Assembly (NCBI GenBank): GCA_963705275.1
Contig: OY970063.1
Span: forward strand, 930,001-994,000
Length of the DNA stretch: 64,000 nt
Source of the DNA: Fen-1135 sp963705275
Lineage (GTDB): Bacteria; Desulfobacterota; Syntrophia; Syntrophales; UBA2185
Direction of reading: 5' to 3'
Shown here: one piece after another, positions 43,804-53,570 of the stretch
How the letters are laid out: each line of letters begins with the position of its first letter
Numbering within the stretch: the first letter of the stretch is position 1
Program-made: the position numbers and the translations under genes
The notes under the pieces: model-generated
The model's database searches: none
The model's input: the letters and a program-made list of their open reading frames with translations, nothing else
What the model was told of the DNA's origin: nothing

Positions 43804-44667
43804 TTAACTAAGAGACGAAAGATAGGAACGCAGATTTTGCTTTTTAGACAGGCCCAGTTTATGTCTGATATGGTAGCGGTACACGTTTACAGCACTGATG
43901 GAAATATTTAAAAATGCCGATATTTCTTCAGTTGCCTTTCCCTCTTTTATTAGATTGGCAACTTGAACTTCTCTCTTGGTAAGATTCAAGTAGGTAACTG
44001 ATAATTTCTGAGCGAAGGGTGACATGATATCCCTTAGATTAGATGCAAGGACATTCACATAAGACGTTCCCTGCAGATCCACATGATTTTTCAATTTTTC
44101 CATGTGCGGCAGAATGAGCACTTTGATGTTCGACAAAACTTTTTGTTCCAGTTCGTTTCTGTCCTCATCCCTCTGTTTCATCAAGACTCTTAGCGCCGAA
44201 TTCATATCCTCGAGTTCATGCGTCTTGACCTCAAGCTCCATCTCCCTCTTTTCCAGCGCCTCCTCTGCCTGCTTGCGTTCCGTAATATCCATGGAGTTTC
44301 CCAGAATGGCCGGTCTACCCTTATAAATAATGGGTGTGACTGTTTCCATGATCCAGTGAATATCACCATTCCGGCTGATGATCCTGAACTCATGAGGAGA
44401 GGAGCGTTCCCCCTTGAGCATCTCTCTTGCACACCGCTTGTGCCGTTCCTTGTCTTCGGGGTGGACAATGGAGTCTGATCTTTTCCCTGTCAGCTCCTCC
44501 GGCGCGCAACCATAATATGAAGCGGCGTTGGGGTTTATCGACTGGAACTGGCCATCCTGCACTACGTAAATGCCGACAAGAGACTGTTCCGTCAATGATC
44601 GGAAAAGCTGATCATCCTCGCGCATTTCTTCTGATTTACGTCTGCTGCGGATGCCTTTTTTCTTCAA
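43804..44667 (-). CDS. PAS-LuxR transcriptional regulator
   Basis: 287 aa. PAS domain ~22-130 (LVGIYVVQDGQFQSINPNAA and later WIMETVTPIIYKGRP), coiled-coil linker ~132-175, then a LuxR-type HTH from ~223 (LTKREVQVANLIKEGKATEE, NISISAVNVYRYHIRHKLGL). No receiver, so the PAS domain is the sensor. PAS-LuxR proteins of this layout are numerous in syntrophic deltaproteobacteria. TTG start at 44667, or the in-frame ATG at 44625. It lies next to the ptb-buk operon, a possible target. Confidence 0.82.
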   Translation of the reverse strand: MKKKGIRSRRKSEEMREDDQLFRSLTEQSLVGIYVVQDGQFQSINPNAASYYGCAPEELTGKRSDSIVHPEDKERHKRCAREMLKGERSSPHEFRIISRNGDIHWIMETVTPIIYKGRPAILGNSMDITERKQAEEALEKREMELEVKTHELEDMNSALRVLMKQRDEDRNELEQKVLSNIKVLILPHMEKLKNHVDLQGTSYVNVLASNLRDIMSPFAQKLSVTYLNLTKREVQVANLIKEGKATEEISAFLNISISAVNVYRYHIRHKLGLSKKQNLRSYLSSLS

Positions 44668-44783
44668 TATATTAACCGATGCCTATTTCTTCATTGGTTA
44701 TTCTTGTATATTGCGCCTATCACACGCTCACAAATACCATCGGTACATTTGAATTGCAAGCGCATGAGTGCCGAAGTCTCAAG

Positions 44784-44811
44784 TTGACGGGTTTTGCCAT
44801 ATATGTAATAT
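44784..44811 (+). promoter_or_regulatory. Candidate promoter with overlapping inverted repeat
   Basis: TTGACG at 44784-44789, 16-base spacer, TAATAT at 44806-44811. An inverted repeat (TTGCC at about 44795, GGCAA at about 44819) surrounds the -10, a possible operator for the AhpD-like gene 150 bases downstream or for the divergent PAS-LuxR gene. Confidence 0.4.
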
Positions 44812-44962
44812 ATAAAACGGCAAGTCAAACAATTCTTTAGTCTTTTCGGTGAAGGAATCCTGCATAATTATTTGATCACTTGATGATTACAAGATGCTCA
44901 CAGTGGCTGTCCTTCCGCCGCAGTTCGATTCTCTGTGAGAATCCACAGTGAGGATATGCACA

Positions 44963-45547
44963 ATGAAAATTTCAGAAAAACCCATGCATAAGTATCCGTG
45001 GTACCTTCGTCTTTTGTTCTGGAATCAAGAAAGGAAGTACGGGCAGGTTCTGAAGCCCGCGCTGCTCTGGGCAAGAGTGCCCAAGCTTTTCTTAGCGGTG
45101 ACTATTCTATATGGCGTCCTGGATAGGCGCAAGAGCCCGGTTGATCCGGTTCTACGTTCATTGGTCATGGTCTTGGTGTCACAAATAAGCTCGTGTCGCT
45201 TTTGTGTTGATATCAATGCATCTCTATTTGCAGAAAGAGCCGGCTCTGCAGAAAAGCTGCAAGCATTGGAAAGATGGAGGGAAAGCGATATCTTCAGCAA
45301 GAAAGAGAAGGCTGTTTTGGAGTACGCCGAGTCAATTACCGATCCCGGTCAAAAAGTGAACGATGGATTAATTGAGCGGCTGCGTGAATTCTTTGACGAG
45401 GACGGGATTGTCGAGCTTACGGGCCTGGTCGCTTTTCAGAATCTATCCAGCAAGTTTAACAATGCCCTCGATATCCCCTCCCAAGGGTTTTGTCGGCTTC
45501 CGTCTCTGCCTGGTAATTATCAAGAGACTGACGATACAGGGGGATAA
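44963..45547 (+). CDS. Carboxymuconolactone decarboxylase/AhpD-like protein
   Basis: 194 aa from the ATG at 44963 (AGGA upstream; a GTG at 44948 is in frame). CMD/AhpD fold with SSCRFCVDIN, a CxxC redox pair in the usual helix, but the His that follows in classical AhpD (CxxCxxxH) is Asn. Members act as peroxidase partners or disulfide reductases. Isolated gene. Confidence 0.75.
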   Translation: MKISEKPMHKYPWYLRLLFWNQERKYGQVLKPALLWARVPKLFLAVTILYGVLDRRKSPVDPVLRSLVMVLVSQISSCRFCVDINASLFAERAGSAEKLQALERWRESDIFSKKEKAVLEYAESITDPGQKVNDGLIERLREFFDEDGIVELTGLVAFQNLSSKFNNALDIPSQGFCRLPSLPGNYQETDDTGG

Positions 45548-45758
45548 TGTAATGAGCTCGCGTATCTCTCGCGTTTTACTTCCCTATTCCAGGACATTAA
45601 GTATTTCTTTATCCCGAACATCTCAACTCATCACTGCAGCTCGAAGTCCAATTTTCAATCTGATCTTGTGACCTTTTGTTTTGACATTGAACCCCTTTTT
45701 TCGTATTCTCATCTGACGCCCAAAGTGCGTTCTTATCAAAAAAGGAAAGGAGACAGTC

Positions 45759-46928
45759 ATGAAACATACTAGAGTCCGATTAACCATTGCGATCCTGATG
45801 TTGCTTCTGGTCTTTCCCTCGGCTGCCAGCGCGCAGCTTATGATCATCGGCAACGACGAGAAAGCGACATGGAACGACGCCGGAAAGCTTGTGCTCACGG
45901 CTCCCGGCAAAGACACGGTCTCCATCGTGGACATCTCCAAGCGGGAATCACCGCGGATCGTCATCAACCTTCCGCTGACGAATTCGGTTTTCGGCCCACC
46001 GACGAACTTGGCCATCACGCCGGATGGGCGGCTGGCCATCGTGGCGAACTCCGTCAACAACGTGCCTGATGGGTCGGGATGGAAGTCCGTGCCTGATAAC
46101 AAGCTCTACGTGATCGATCTCACGACAAGCCCGCCCAGCCACATCTCAACCGTTGAGGTGGGCAAGCAGCCCTCTGGCCTCGACATCAACCGGGCCGGCA
46201 ACCTGGCGTTGGTGACAAACAGAGCGGACAACTCCATCAGCGTTCTGTCCATCAAGGGAAAGGACGTGAAGCTGGTAGACACGGTGCCCATGGGCGAACA
46301 GGTGGCTGCAGTGGCCTTTACCCCGGACGGGAAGCGCGCTCTGGCGGCGAAGTTCCCCGGACACAAGGTGGCATTGCTGGAGGTGGATGGGCAGAAGGTG
46401 ACCTATAAGAAGTATGACATGAACGTAGGCCTCTGGCCATACAACATCGGCGTCACTCCGAATGGCAAGCTGGCCATCTCCGCCAATAACGGCAATTCGG
46501 GCGCCGCGGACGGACAAGTGGACACGGTAAGTGTAATCGACCTCGAGGCAACCCCCCCGCGCGTCATCGACCATGTCGTGGTCGGGGATGGGCCGGAGGG
46601 CTTCGTTATCAGCCCCACGGGTAAGATCGCCGTGGCAATGCTGCTGCGGGGCAGCAACTCCGACAAGAAAGCGTGGTTCTATAACCGCAACGGCAGCGTG
46701 GCTGTGCTAAAGATCGACGGCAAGAAGGTGACAAAGGTGGGTGAGGTGGAGGTGCGGGGGCTTCCCGAGGGGGCAGTCTTCAGCCCGGACGGAAAGTATC
46801 TCTACGTCGGCAACTTCCTTGACGGCGATGTGTCCATCCTGAAGGTAGATGGTACGAGAATCACGAATACCAACAAGCGCCTTCAACTGCCCGGCCATCC
46901 GGCATCTATGCGCGGGCCGATCCGGTAG
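45759..46928 (+). CDS. Secreted YVTN-type beta-propeller protein
   Basis: 389 aa. Sec signal peptide (cleavage near ASA|QL, residue ~26), then repeated blades of about 45-50 residues with the pattern of TPDGRLAIVANSVNN, FTPDGKRALAAKFPGHKVAL and FSPDGKYLYVGNFLDGDVSI. Exported to the periplasm or surface. Ribosome site AAAGGAG. No enzyme motif seen; these are usually binding or surface-layer proteins. Confidence 0.85.
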   Translation: MKHTRVRLTIAILMLLLVFPSAASAQLMIIGNDEKATWNDAGKLVLTAPGKDTVSIVDISKRESPRIVINLPLTNSVFGPPTNLAITPDGRLAIVANSVNNVPDGSGWKSVPDNKLYVIDLTTSPPSHISTVEVGKQPSGLDINRAGNLALVTNRADNSISVLSIKGKDVKLVDTVPMGEQVAAVAFTPDGKRALAAKFPGHKVALLEVDGQKVTYKKYDMNVGLWPYNIGVTPNGKLAISANNGNSGAADGQVDTVSVIDLEATPPRVIDHVVVGDGPEGFVISPTGKIAVAMLLRGSNSDKKAWFYNRNGSVAVLKIDGKKVTKVGEVEVRGLPEGAVFSPDGKYLYVGNFLDGDVSILKVDGTRITNTNKRLQLPGHPASMRGPIR

Positions 46929-47110
46929 GCTGCTTCTGTATGGCTATTCTAGGGCAGGGAGACCTGGACGTGTGTTCGTTGCGAGCCCTAGGCTCGCATG
47001 GGGAAAGGGTCACGGAGTCGAACTGACTTACCGCTCTGCTGCCCCTGGAAATTCATCACAGTCTTTTGTGAGATCTTTGAGTACCACTAAAGAGAAAAGG
47101 AGATATCCCG

Positions 47111-47689
47111 ATGGTTGGGAAAAAGATTCTTGTCATTTTTGGCATCAGCATCATCGCATTTGTTCTCACAACCGCCGGCGCATCTGCATTTAGGCCTGGC
47201 AATATTTTGCAACTTAAGAATCTGAAGAAATGTCATAACTGCGATCTGAGCGGCGCTGATCTTACCGGTTTGGATCTCAGCGAAGCAGAGCTGCAGGGCG
47301 CAAACATGAGCCGGGCAAACTTTGCCACTACAAATCTTGGCGGTGCAAATCTGACCAATGTGGACTTAGCCGGTGCGAGACTTTCAAATGTAAACCTGAG
47401 AGGCGCGAACCTTACCAATGCAAACTTGACCGGTGCAAGCCTGATTAAGGCGAACTTGACCGGCGCAGACTTGACTGATGCAAATCTCACAAATGCGAAG
47501 CTGACAGATGCAAGACTGAGTAACGCCAACCTGACCAATGCAACCCTGACCGGCGCAAGGATGAATGATGCCGTGTTAAGAGACGCAAACCTTACCAATA
47601 CAAGGCTTACCGGCGCAAGGATGGATGGTGTTACATGGCTTGACGGATCGATGTGCAAGGAAGGATCTGTCGGGGAGTGCAGGCAGTGA
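47111..47689 (+). CDS. Exported pentapeptide-repeat protein
   Basis: 192 aa. Signal peptide (~1-26), then about 25 tandem pentapeptides from ~46 to ~172 with the A(N/D)LTx pattern, forming roughly six turns of a right-handed quadrilateral beta-helix. Ends with a Cys-containing cap (CKEGSVGEC). A CHNC motif precedes the helix. AAGGAGAT before the ATG. Exported pentapeptide proteins are of unknown function; cytosolic ones may mimic DNA, which does not fit here. Confidence 0.88.
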   Translation: MVGKKILVIFGISIIAFVLTTAGASAFRPGNILQLKNLKKCHNCDLSGADLTGLDLSEAELQGANMSRANFATTNLGGANLTNVDLAGARLSNVNLRGANLTNANLTGASLIKANLTGADLTDANLTNAKLTDARLSNANLTNATLTGARMNDAVLRDANLTNTRLTGARMDGVTWLDGSMCKEGSVGECRQ

Positions 47690-47805
47690 CTTCGTGAAGA
47701 ATGGCAGATTCGCTTGTCTTCTTTAAGGGCAATTCGCCCGACGCCACCTAATTTGGAGCATTGATTTTTTTGTTTGAGGTATATCCCCTTTAGCTCTACA
47801 AGCCG

Positions 47806-47836
47806 ACGGCTGCAGATTCTTGCAGCCGTTTTTTTT
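47806..47836 (+). terminator. Strong rho-independent terminator
   Basis: 9-bp stem ACGGCTGCA/TGCAGCCGT with a 6-base loop and eight Ts (47829-47836). Ends the pentapeptide-repeat transcript and lies within 60 bases of the end of the converging DedA-rhodanese gene. Confidence 0.85.
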
Positions 47837-47896
47837 AGGAAGCGTTTCTGAGCAGCCAACACCACCGATCATTTTTCGATTACTCGCTCTGGCTCT

Positions 47897-48847
47897 TCAG
47901 GGCCTCTCTCTTTCTCTGTGTGCCTCGACAGGAAAATTCTGCTCCCGCCAACCGCTTAATCCACCGGCAAGCGGCCGTACGTTGATATATCCCTTGTTCT
48001 TCAGTATTAATGCCGCCCGGGCACCCGATACGTCGTTCGGTCAGGAGCAGTAAGTCACTATTTCCCTGTCCAAGGGAACGGCGGAAAACCGCTCCAGATT
48101 CTCCAAGGGGAAGTAACGAGCACCAGGAATTACGTGCGGATCAGCCTCAAACTCCAGGGGATGTCTTACATCTAAAATGGTGATCTCGTCACCAGCATCG
48201 ATCTTCCCTCTAAGTTCTTCAGGGGTCATGCGGTTGGAAGACAATTCCTTAAGGAGATGCCCCCTGCGCAAATATTTCCACGCAATATACAGGACAACGA
48301 GCAGAAGGACGGCTATAAAAACGCTTCCCTGTCCCCAGTCAGGGAGGGCAATCTTTTCGAGCTGTATTTCCCGGCTGAAGAGATAACCGGCGCCCATGAA
48401 GAATCCTACCCAGAACAGCGAACCGATGCTATCGAAGAGGATGAACGTTCGGAGCTCTAATCTCACAATACCGACAAGGGGAACCGCCAGATTGCTGAGC
48501 CCTGGAATGAACTTCGTAAACAGAAGAGATGCAGGCCCGTGTTTTGCGAACAGATTCTGCGTCTTCCTCACGCATGCATCTGGTTCAAGACTGATGCGGC
48601 AGAGAAAGGACAGCACTTCGAGTCCGCGAATCCTGCTGAAAAAAAACCATGCGAAATCCGCGAGCATGACTGCAGCGAAAGCTATCGCCAAAGCATAGGC
48701 AAACTGCATATACTCCATCTCAGCGAGGATACCGGCAGCAATCAGGGGGAGGGTTGCGGGAATAGGGATGCCCAGTCTTTCCGAAAACATCCAGACGAAG
48801 AGAAGGATATAACCATGGTGAATCAGATTTTGTATAATCTCGTGCAT
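47897..48847 (-). CDS. DedA-rhodanese fusion, probable selenoprotein (Sec at residue 269)
   Basis: 316 aa if the TGA at 48043-48041 is read as selenocysteine; 268 aa if it is a stop. Residues 1-200 are a DedA/SNARE-associated membrane domain (EMEYMQFAYALAIAFAAVML; FTKFIPGLSNLAVPLVG). Residues ~208-316 are a rhodanese domain: EITILDVRHPLEFEADPHVI and IPGARYFPLENL, then the active loop Y-C-S-TGA-P-N-D. The frame stays open 47 more codons with the expected rhodanese end VSGARAALILKNKG, RPLAGGLSGW, stopping at 47897. Family members have Cys-Pro-Asn-Glu here, so TGA replaces a conserved Cys. A GC hairpin with loop GTGC starts 17 bases after the TGA, matching a bacterial SECIS layout. Probably handles sulfane sulfur or selenium at the membrane. 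Confidence 0.75.
48021..48040 (-). promoter_or_regulatory. Candidate bacterial SECIS hairpin
   Basis: After the TGA (48043-48041) the minus strand has 16 bases and then loop GTGC (48024-48021) closed by CGG/CCG, with an outer GTAT/ATAC pairing possible. A G-U in a small apical loop at this distance is what SelB recognises. Not calculated; hand-drawn pairing. Confidence 0.45.
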
Positions 48848-49085
48848 TGGTGATTGCGCCTTATTTCTTCCATGAGATTTGTATCTTGCTTCCGGAAGAT
48901 TCTTTGCATGAGGATGCAGGGAAGAGCAATGATTCCATCAGTCTCAAATACCGCACATCCCGCGTCCGCCGGCGCTAATATAGGCGAGGGGCATTCGTGA
49001 GTCAATAGTGTTTGACATCGTTGCGTCACTACATCCGAATAAAATACCCGCCTTGCAGAAAGCGATCCGGTTGCTGACAATACCT

Positions 49086-50258
49086 CTACTTATTCTCCAT
49101 GGTATAGGCAACGACGACGCTCACCGGTTTCCATGCTAAGTAGCTTGAGGTCACAAGGGCAATGACCATTTCGGGTTTCCCATCATTGTCAATGTCCTTA
49201 ATCTGATAATCCGCCACATAACCCTGTATCTTCTTCGTCCTCCATTTTTCAGTAAAGCCAAGACCGTCCCATTCCATATAATAGACCTCACCGGAAGTGA
49301 AGATCCTGAGATTTTCAAACCACCGCCTCTCTTGAGAGAAGTTCTTCGCTATTATCAATTCCGCCCTTCCATCTCTGCCAATGCCACGGTTTATAATTCG
49401 GAGGTTTACGTAAGGCCTCTTGTCCCTGTCTTCGGGATTGGTGGGCGACAACTGCGACATCGTGCGGTCAAAATAATTGTTGCTTCCGCCGAATATTTCG
49501 TGGCTCTTCCAAATCGCCGCCCTGCTACCGCCAAGGGCGTCGATCCTGTCAATAGACCGATCCGTCTCTCCATATACGCGAAGATAGTCATAACTATCCA
49601 AGGCCATGATCATATCGGGACCATTTTTTTCCAAGGACGCGATGGCAAGGCCATAAACAGAAACTCCCTGAGGAATCTTCATCCGCTGGCCCTGCTGGCA
49701 GCTTCCGTTTTTCCAGACAATTTCATAAATGGGATTTTCGAAGGGATTGTTTATCCCCATCTCCTGGCCCAACAGCACGTGTTTACCGCCAATCTCTATG
49801 ACCCTCAAGAACCATCTTAGATGCGAAGCAATCTTCGCATATTTCCCATCTTTATATTCGAGGACAAAGGAGTCCGGGAAATTCCGGAACAGGCTGGTAA
49901 CTATGATCTGTTTGACGCCGTCGCCCTTGATATCCGCCACGTCTACCGAAAGGTACTGTTCATGCGATTCGCCGGGAACTTTTTGAAGGAGCTTAAGGAA
50001 ATTGCCTTCCTTCCGGTAGATCATGATATTGCTCATATCAATAATCACGATTTCATTCTTGCCGTCATTGTCAACATCACCTATGCTCATCCCTATAAAT
50101 TGAGCGTCGATCTTCTGACTCATCCAAAAGCCAGGACGGACGGCCGCCTGAGTATCTGCGATCAACTCTGAACCCGTTATTGTATCCCCCGCGCGCACCG
50201 ATCCATAAGCCGATACCGTAAGCAAGATCAAGAAGAACATGGCCGCTGTTTTTTTCAT
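49086..50258 (-). CDS. Exported VCBS/FG-GAP repeat protein
   Basis: 390 aa from the ATG at 50258. Signal peptide (cleavage near VRA|GD). Beta-propeller-type repeats with Asp-rich calcium-type loops: IGDVDNDGKNEIVIID and IKDIDNDGKPEMVIAL, plus VADIKGDGVKQIIV. Expected in the periplasm or on the surface. Function unknown. Not in an operon. Confidence 0.8.
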   Translation of the reverse strand: MKKTAAMFFLILLTVSAYGSVRAGDTITGSELIADTQAAVRPGFWMSQKIDAQFIGMSIGDVDNDGKNEIVIIDMSNIMIYRKEGNFLKLLQKVPGESHEQYLSVDVADIKGDGVKQIIVTSLFRNFPDSFVLEYKDGKYAKIASHLRWFLRVIEIGGKHVLLGQEMGINNPFENPIYEIVWKNGSCQQGQRMKIPQGVSVYGLAIASLEKNGPDMIMALDSYDYLRVYGETDRSIDRIDALGGSRAAIWKSHEIFGGSNNYFDRTMSQLSPTNPEDRDKRPYVNLRIINRGIGRDGRAELIIAKNFSQERRWFENLRIFTSGEVYYMEWDGLGFTEKWRTKKIQGYVADYQIKDIDNDGKPEMVIALVTSSYLAWKPVSVVVAYTMENK

Positions 50259-50617
50259 TCTTATCTCTCTCACTGATGCCGCAGCAGGAAGGATTACCTG
50301 CGCACGGGGTTCTCATCAAAGTTTATCAATTTAAGTATATCGCATATAAACCGTTTTTCTATACGCCGTTCCCCTATATTGAACGTCCCAAAACCTGATT
50401 TTCCTTTGATTAGATATGTGAGAAGCCGTTCAATAAGTCTAGACAGATAGAATGGCTGTTCTATCAGTTGCAGGCCCGGTCGTGCTCTGAGAAATAAGAA
50501 TTGCGGAACCCTATCTTAAAATGCTATATTTAAAAAAAGCAGTATCTCTTTTGCGATTTACTGCAAATCCCATATTAGTAGGCCCCGCATGTTTGTTGCG
50601 GATTCAGGGGGTGCGTT
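50259..50617. other. Divergent intergenic region
   Basis: About 360 bases between the VCBS gene (-) and a lipoprotein gene (+). It contains the + strand promoter at 50501-50530 and a small inverted repeat GCAGTA/TACTGC (about 50538-50563) just after it, a possible operator. No gene seen. Confidence 0.4.
50501..50530 (+). promoter_or_regulatory. Candidate promoter of the lipoprotein gene
   Basis: TTGCGG at 50501-50506, 18-base spacer, TATATT at 50525-50530, then the GCAGTA...TACTGC inverted repeat at the expected start of transcription. A similar GCGGAA...GCTATAT stretch lies at about 53450-53478 ahead of the DUF47 gene. Confidence 0.4.
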
Positions 50618-51253
50618 ATGAACTATAGATGGCTGATGTTGACAAGTGTCCTGATCCTGCTGTGTGCCTGTTTTATGCCTCAGATACACGATACAGATCA
50701 GAACCGATCAATTTCACTTAAGGCTGATGACCTCACCACACATGGGATGGCGTTTATTACACCATCCACTGTAACCGGTCAGGAAGAAGAAAAGCAGGAG
50801 GTTGCCTTCACCTTTACGGAAGTCCTAAGAAAAGATCGCCCCAAAATACTTTGTCTTTCTCTTTCAGAAACCCTTAACGCTATAAACCAGGCCGGCCTCT
50901 CGGAAGACTATAAGCGCATGTACGTTGATTATCGTGACACTGGGATTTTCAATCGCGATATTCTCAAAAAAGTGGGCGAGGCAACAAAGACAAAGTATGT
51001 GGCACAGCTTAAGCTGATGTCTTTTTCTCAAGGATCGGATAACCGATTCGGTGTACTGGGTCTTCGTTTGATTGATACAAAGTTTGCGGACCTGCGGCTG
51101 TTCTTTCAAATTTGGAACACTCAGGATGGCACCATAGCCTGGGAAGGCGTTAAGGAAATACACTACGCTATTGATAGAATAACTGAAAAGCCGGTAACCC
51201 AGAGAGTTATCATAGAAAAGGCCGCACGCGATATCATTTCAAAGTTGCCATAG
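50618..51253 (+). CDS. Lipoprotein of unknown function
   Basis: 211 aa. Signal peptide with lipobox LCAC (Cys18). The mature part has repeated strands and an AKTKY-like region (VGEATKTKYVAQLKLM; FFQIWNTQDGTIAWEG) typical of small outer-membrane lipoproteins that assemble in rings, though the family is not certain. GGGGG ribosome site. Followed by two more exported proteins. Confidence 0.7.
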   Translation: MNYRWLMLTSVLILLCACFMPQIHDTDQNRSISLKADDLTTHGMAFITPSTVTGQEEEKQEVAFTFTEVLRKDRPKILCLSLSETLNAINQAGLSEDYKRMYVDYRDTGIFNRDILKKVGEATKTKYVAQLKLMSFSQGSDNRFGVLGLRLIDTKFADLRLFFQIWNTQDGTIAWEGVKEIHYAIDRITEKPVTQRVIIEKAARDIISKLP

Positions 51254-51366
51254 CAGGCAGATACCTATTAAACTATACCTGAACGGCGCTCGAAAGAAGC
51301 CTTAAGATATAAGATACATGATGCTACACTCTTCGACATCGATTATTCTTAAATCTAAAAGAGAAT

Positions 51367-52173
51367 ATGACTGTTTCTAAAGGAAGCAGGATATACAGAA
51401 AACATGTGAAGCGTCTTGTTTTTTCTTTAATCCTGGTCATATTCTTACTTTTCCCCCCCATTATCGGCAGCACCAGTTCTTCTACCAAACCCTTCCCTTT
51501 TTCCCCTGGCGAAAAATTGACTTACCGGGCAAAGTGGAATTTTATACAGGCTGGAGAACTGACCATGGAAGTTCTTCCCATAGAGACTGTAGCAGGTGCA
51601 AAGGCATACCACTTTGCAATGATCATGAAAACGAGTGCAACTATCGATCATATCTACAAAGTTCGGGAACGGCAGGATTCCTATTGCGACATCGGTATGA
51701 CCCATAGTATCTTGTATAGAAAAGTGACTGAAGGAGAGCATCCGCGCGATGTCATCGTAAATTTTTACTGGGCAAAACTTGAAGCCACGCGTTCTAATTT
51801 CGGCGAGAAGATGGCGCCCGTGCATATCGTACCGGGGACATTCGACACTGTATCCCTCTATTACGTCATTCGTCTTAAAGACATCAGGGAAAACAACGTC
51901 ATTGAGATACCCATCTCTGAAGGCGATAACAATATAATGGTGAAAGCAAACGTCACGAAGAGAGAAATGATCAAGATTGATGAAAAAATGTATGACACCT
52001 TCCAGGTCATACCCGATATGGAGAAACTGGAATCGCAACAAGTGGTAAAAAAAGGCGATGTGCCCGAGCTTATAATCTGGTTTACTGCCGATGAAAAAAG
52101 GATCCCCGTAAGAATCAAGAGCAAAGTAAAAGTGGGGTATTTTGTTTTTGACCTAATTGCGATAGAGCCATGA
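51367..52173 (+). CDS. DUF3108-domain exported protein
   Basis: 268 aa. N-terminal membrane or signal segment (~16-36), then a DUF3108 domain: FSPGEKLTYRAKWNFIQAGE, YKVRERQDSYCD, later FDTVSLYYVIR. Periplasmic beta-rich protein common in Gram-negative bacteria, function unknown. No strong ribosome site. Confidence 0.8.
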   Translation: MTVSKGSRIYRKHVKRLVFSLILVIFLLFPPIIGSTSSSTKPFPFSPGEKLTYRAKWNFIQAGELTMEVLPIETVAGAKAYHFAMIMKTSATIDHIYKVRERQDSYCDIGMTHSILYRKVTEGEHPRDVIVNFYWAKLEATRSNFGEKMAPVHIVPGTFDTVSLYYVIRLKDIRENNVIEIPISEGDNNIMVKANVTKREMIKIDEKMYDTFQVIPDMEKLESQQVVKKGDVPELIIWFTADEKRIPVRIKSKVKVGYFVFDLIAIEP

Positions 52174-52308
52174 CATAATTTCTGTACAGGGATGTGAATG
52201 TTTTCATGCTCTCAATTCAGCCTCATATAGCCATGATTATTACAGGTCTTCTATAGTGCGAGCAAAGTATTCTGAAGGCAGCCACGGATCGCTGAGGGGA
52301 GTTTAGGC

Positions 52309-53322
52309 GTGCGAAGAAAAATGGTGTTGCTGCCTGGATTAATCCTTTCGCTGTGGTTGATTGCCGGTTGTGCGGCGAAGGCCCGTTCTCAGGTGGCAAC
52401 AGTCTACAAGGAAACGGGGCTTGCAAACCCGGGCACTTACCATCTCAAATTCCTTTTAGACGGCCAGGGTACGTTAGCTGAATATTTGTTAAATGAGAAA
52501 TCTCAGAATCCCGAACTGGAGGACTTTGATGTCTGTGGGCTGGAAAGGCTGTTTCGCATCTCTTATCCGCAGCTTTACCTTCCAGTCCAACCCGGGATAC
52601 CTCTCTGTCATCTGGAAACCAACTTCAAGCACTGCAAAGGCGTTGAGTTGCTGGCTGACTTCGATATATTTGCGGACGACACTGTCGTCTTGCATAGTCG
52701 TATACTCTATCATGTGAAGGTCCGCTTGCAGAGACACGAGTCCAACTTTTTCAGGACTGCCAAGGTGCAGCGCGACCGTGGTGAATTTGCCTTGCCACGG
52801 CATTATTATACAGGAGCTCTCGTCGAAGCAATTCAGAAGGCTCTGCCCATTCTGCAGGAGATCGCGACGGACTATCCAAAATATATAAAGGACGATAACC
52901 AGGAAATAGAGATCGAACTCATTATGGAAGAGGCTCGCGAAAGATCCGCTGCCAGAAAAGCGAATCAGGACATCAAAGATACCGCGGGATTAAGCGGCGG
53001 CGTTATTATCTCCGCCTTGCCGAATATCCCGTTTATCGCGGGCCTCACGGTTTCCGCGTTAAATACCGGAGGAAGGACTTTTTGGCAGGTTCTGAAAGAG
53101 GAAAAAGACTTCGATCTTTATAAGAGCTCATTGGATCTCAATGAAGTTAATTTTTCCTATGCCGAGAGTTCGGCCAGAAACTTTTCGGGCGCATTTAGGC
53201 GAATATTCGAACCGCCCGCGGATATAGTCATCCGGAAAATAACTATCCGGTTATGCCAGAAAGAACAGGAGTCCTTAATCCCCCAGGATAATCCCGAGGG
53301 CGAGCTCTCCGATGAAAGCTAA
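52309..53322 (+). CDS. Large lipoprotein of unknown function
   Basis: 337 aa. GTG start with GAGGGGAG upstream. Lipobox IAGC (Cys21). Central region strongly charged with an EIEIELIMEEARERSAAR helix, followed by a Gly/Ala-rich hydrophobic stretch (GGVIISALPNIPFIAGLTVS) that could insert in a membrane. Not recognised. Confidence 0.65.
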   Translation: MRRKMVLLPGLILSLWLIAGCAAKARSQVATVYKETGLANPGTYHLKFLLDGQGTLAEYLLNEKSQNPELEDFDVCGLERLFRISYPQLYLPVQPGIPLCHLETNFKHCKGVELLADFDIFADDTVVLHSRILYHVKVRLQRHESNFFRTAKVQRDRGEFALPRHYYTGALVEAIQKALPILQEIATDYPKYIKDDNQEIEIELIMEEARERSAARKANQDIKDTAGLSGGVIISALPNIPFIAGLTVSALNTGGRTFWQVLKEEKDFDLYKSSLDLNEVNFSYAESSARNFSGAFRRIFEPPADIVIRKITIRLCQKEQESLIPQDNPEGELSDES

Positions 53323-53570
53323 GAATAACTGGTTCAGCCGCTGCGGATCATATACTGCTGCCCGGCCTTTGGAAAGGCAAGTGCCATAAGATAAAACCCA
53401 AGGCCCCAGAACGCACTTCACCCCTCCCGGGTCAATGAGTTAAAAACTGCGGAATTCTGATGTGAAATGTGCTATATGGAAAACAGTGGAGCCTTAAAAT
53501 TAAGGGAAGATATTATTATCATCAAGCCACGCCAATTAACCCACTAATGCAGTAATAGAGAGTATGTCAA

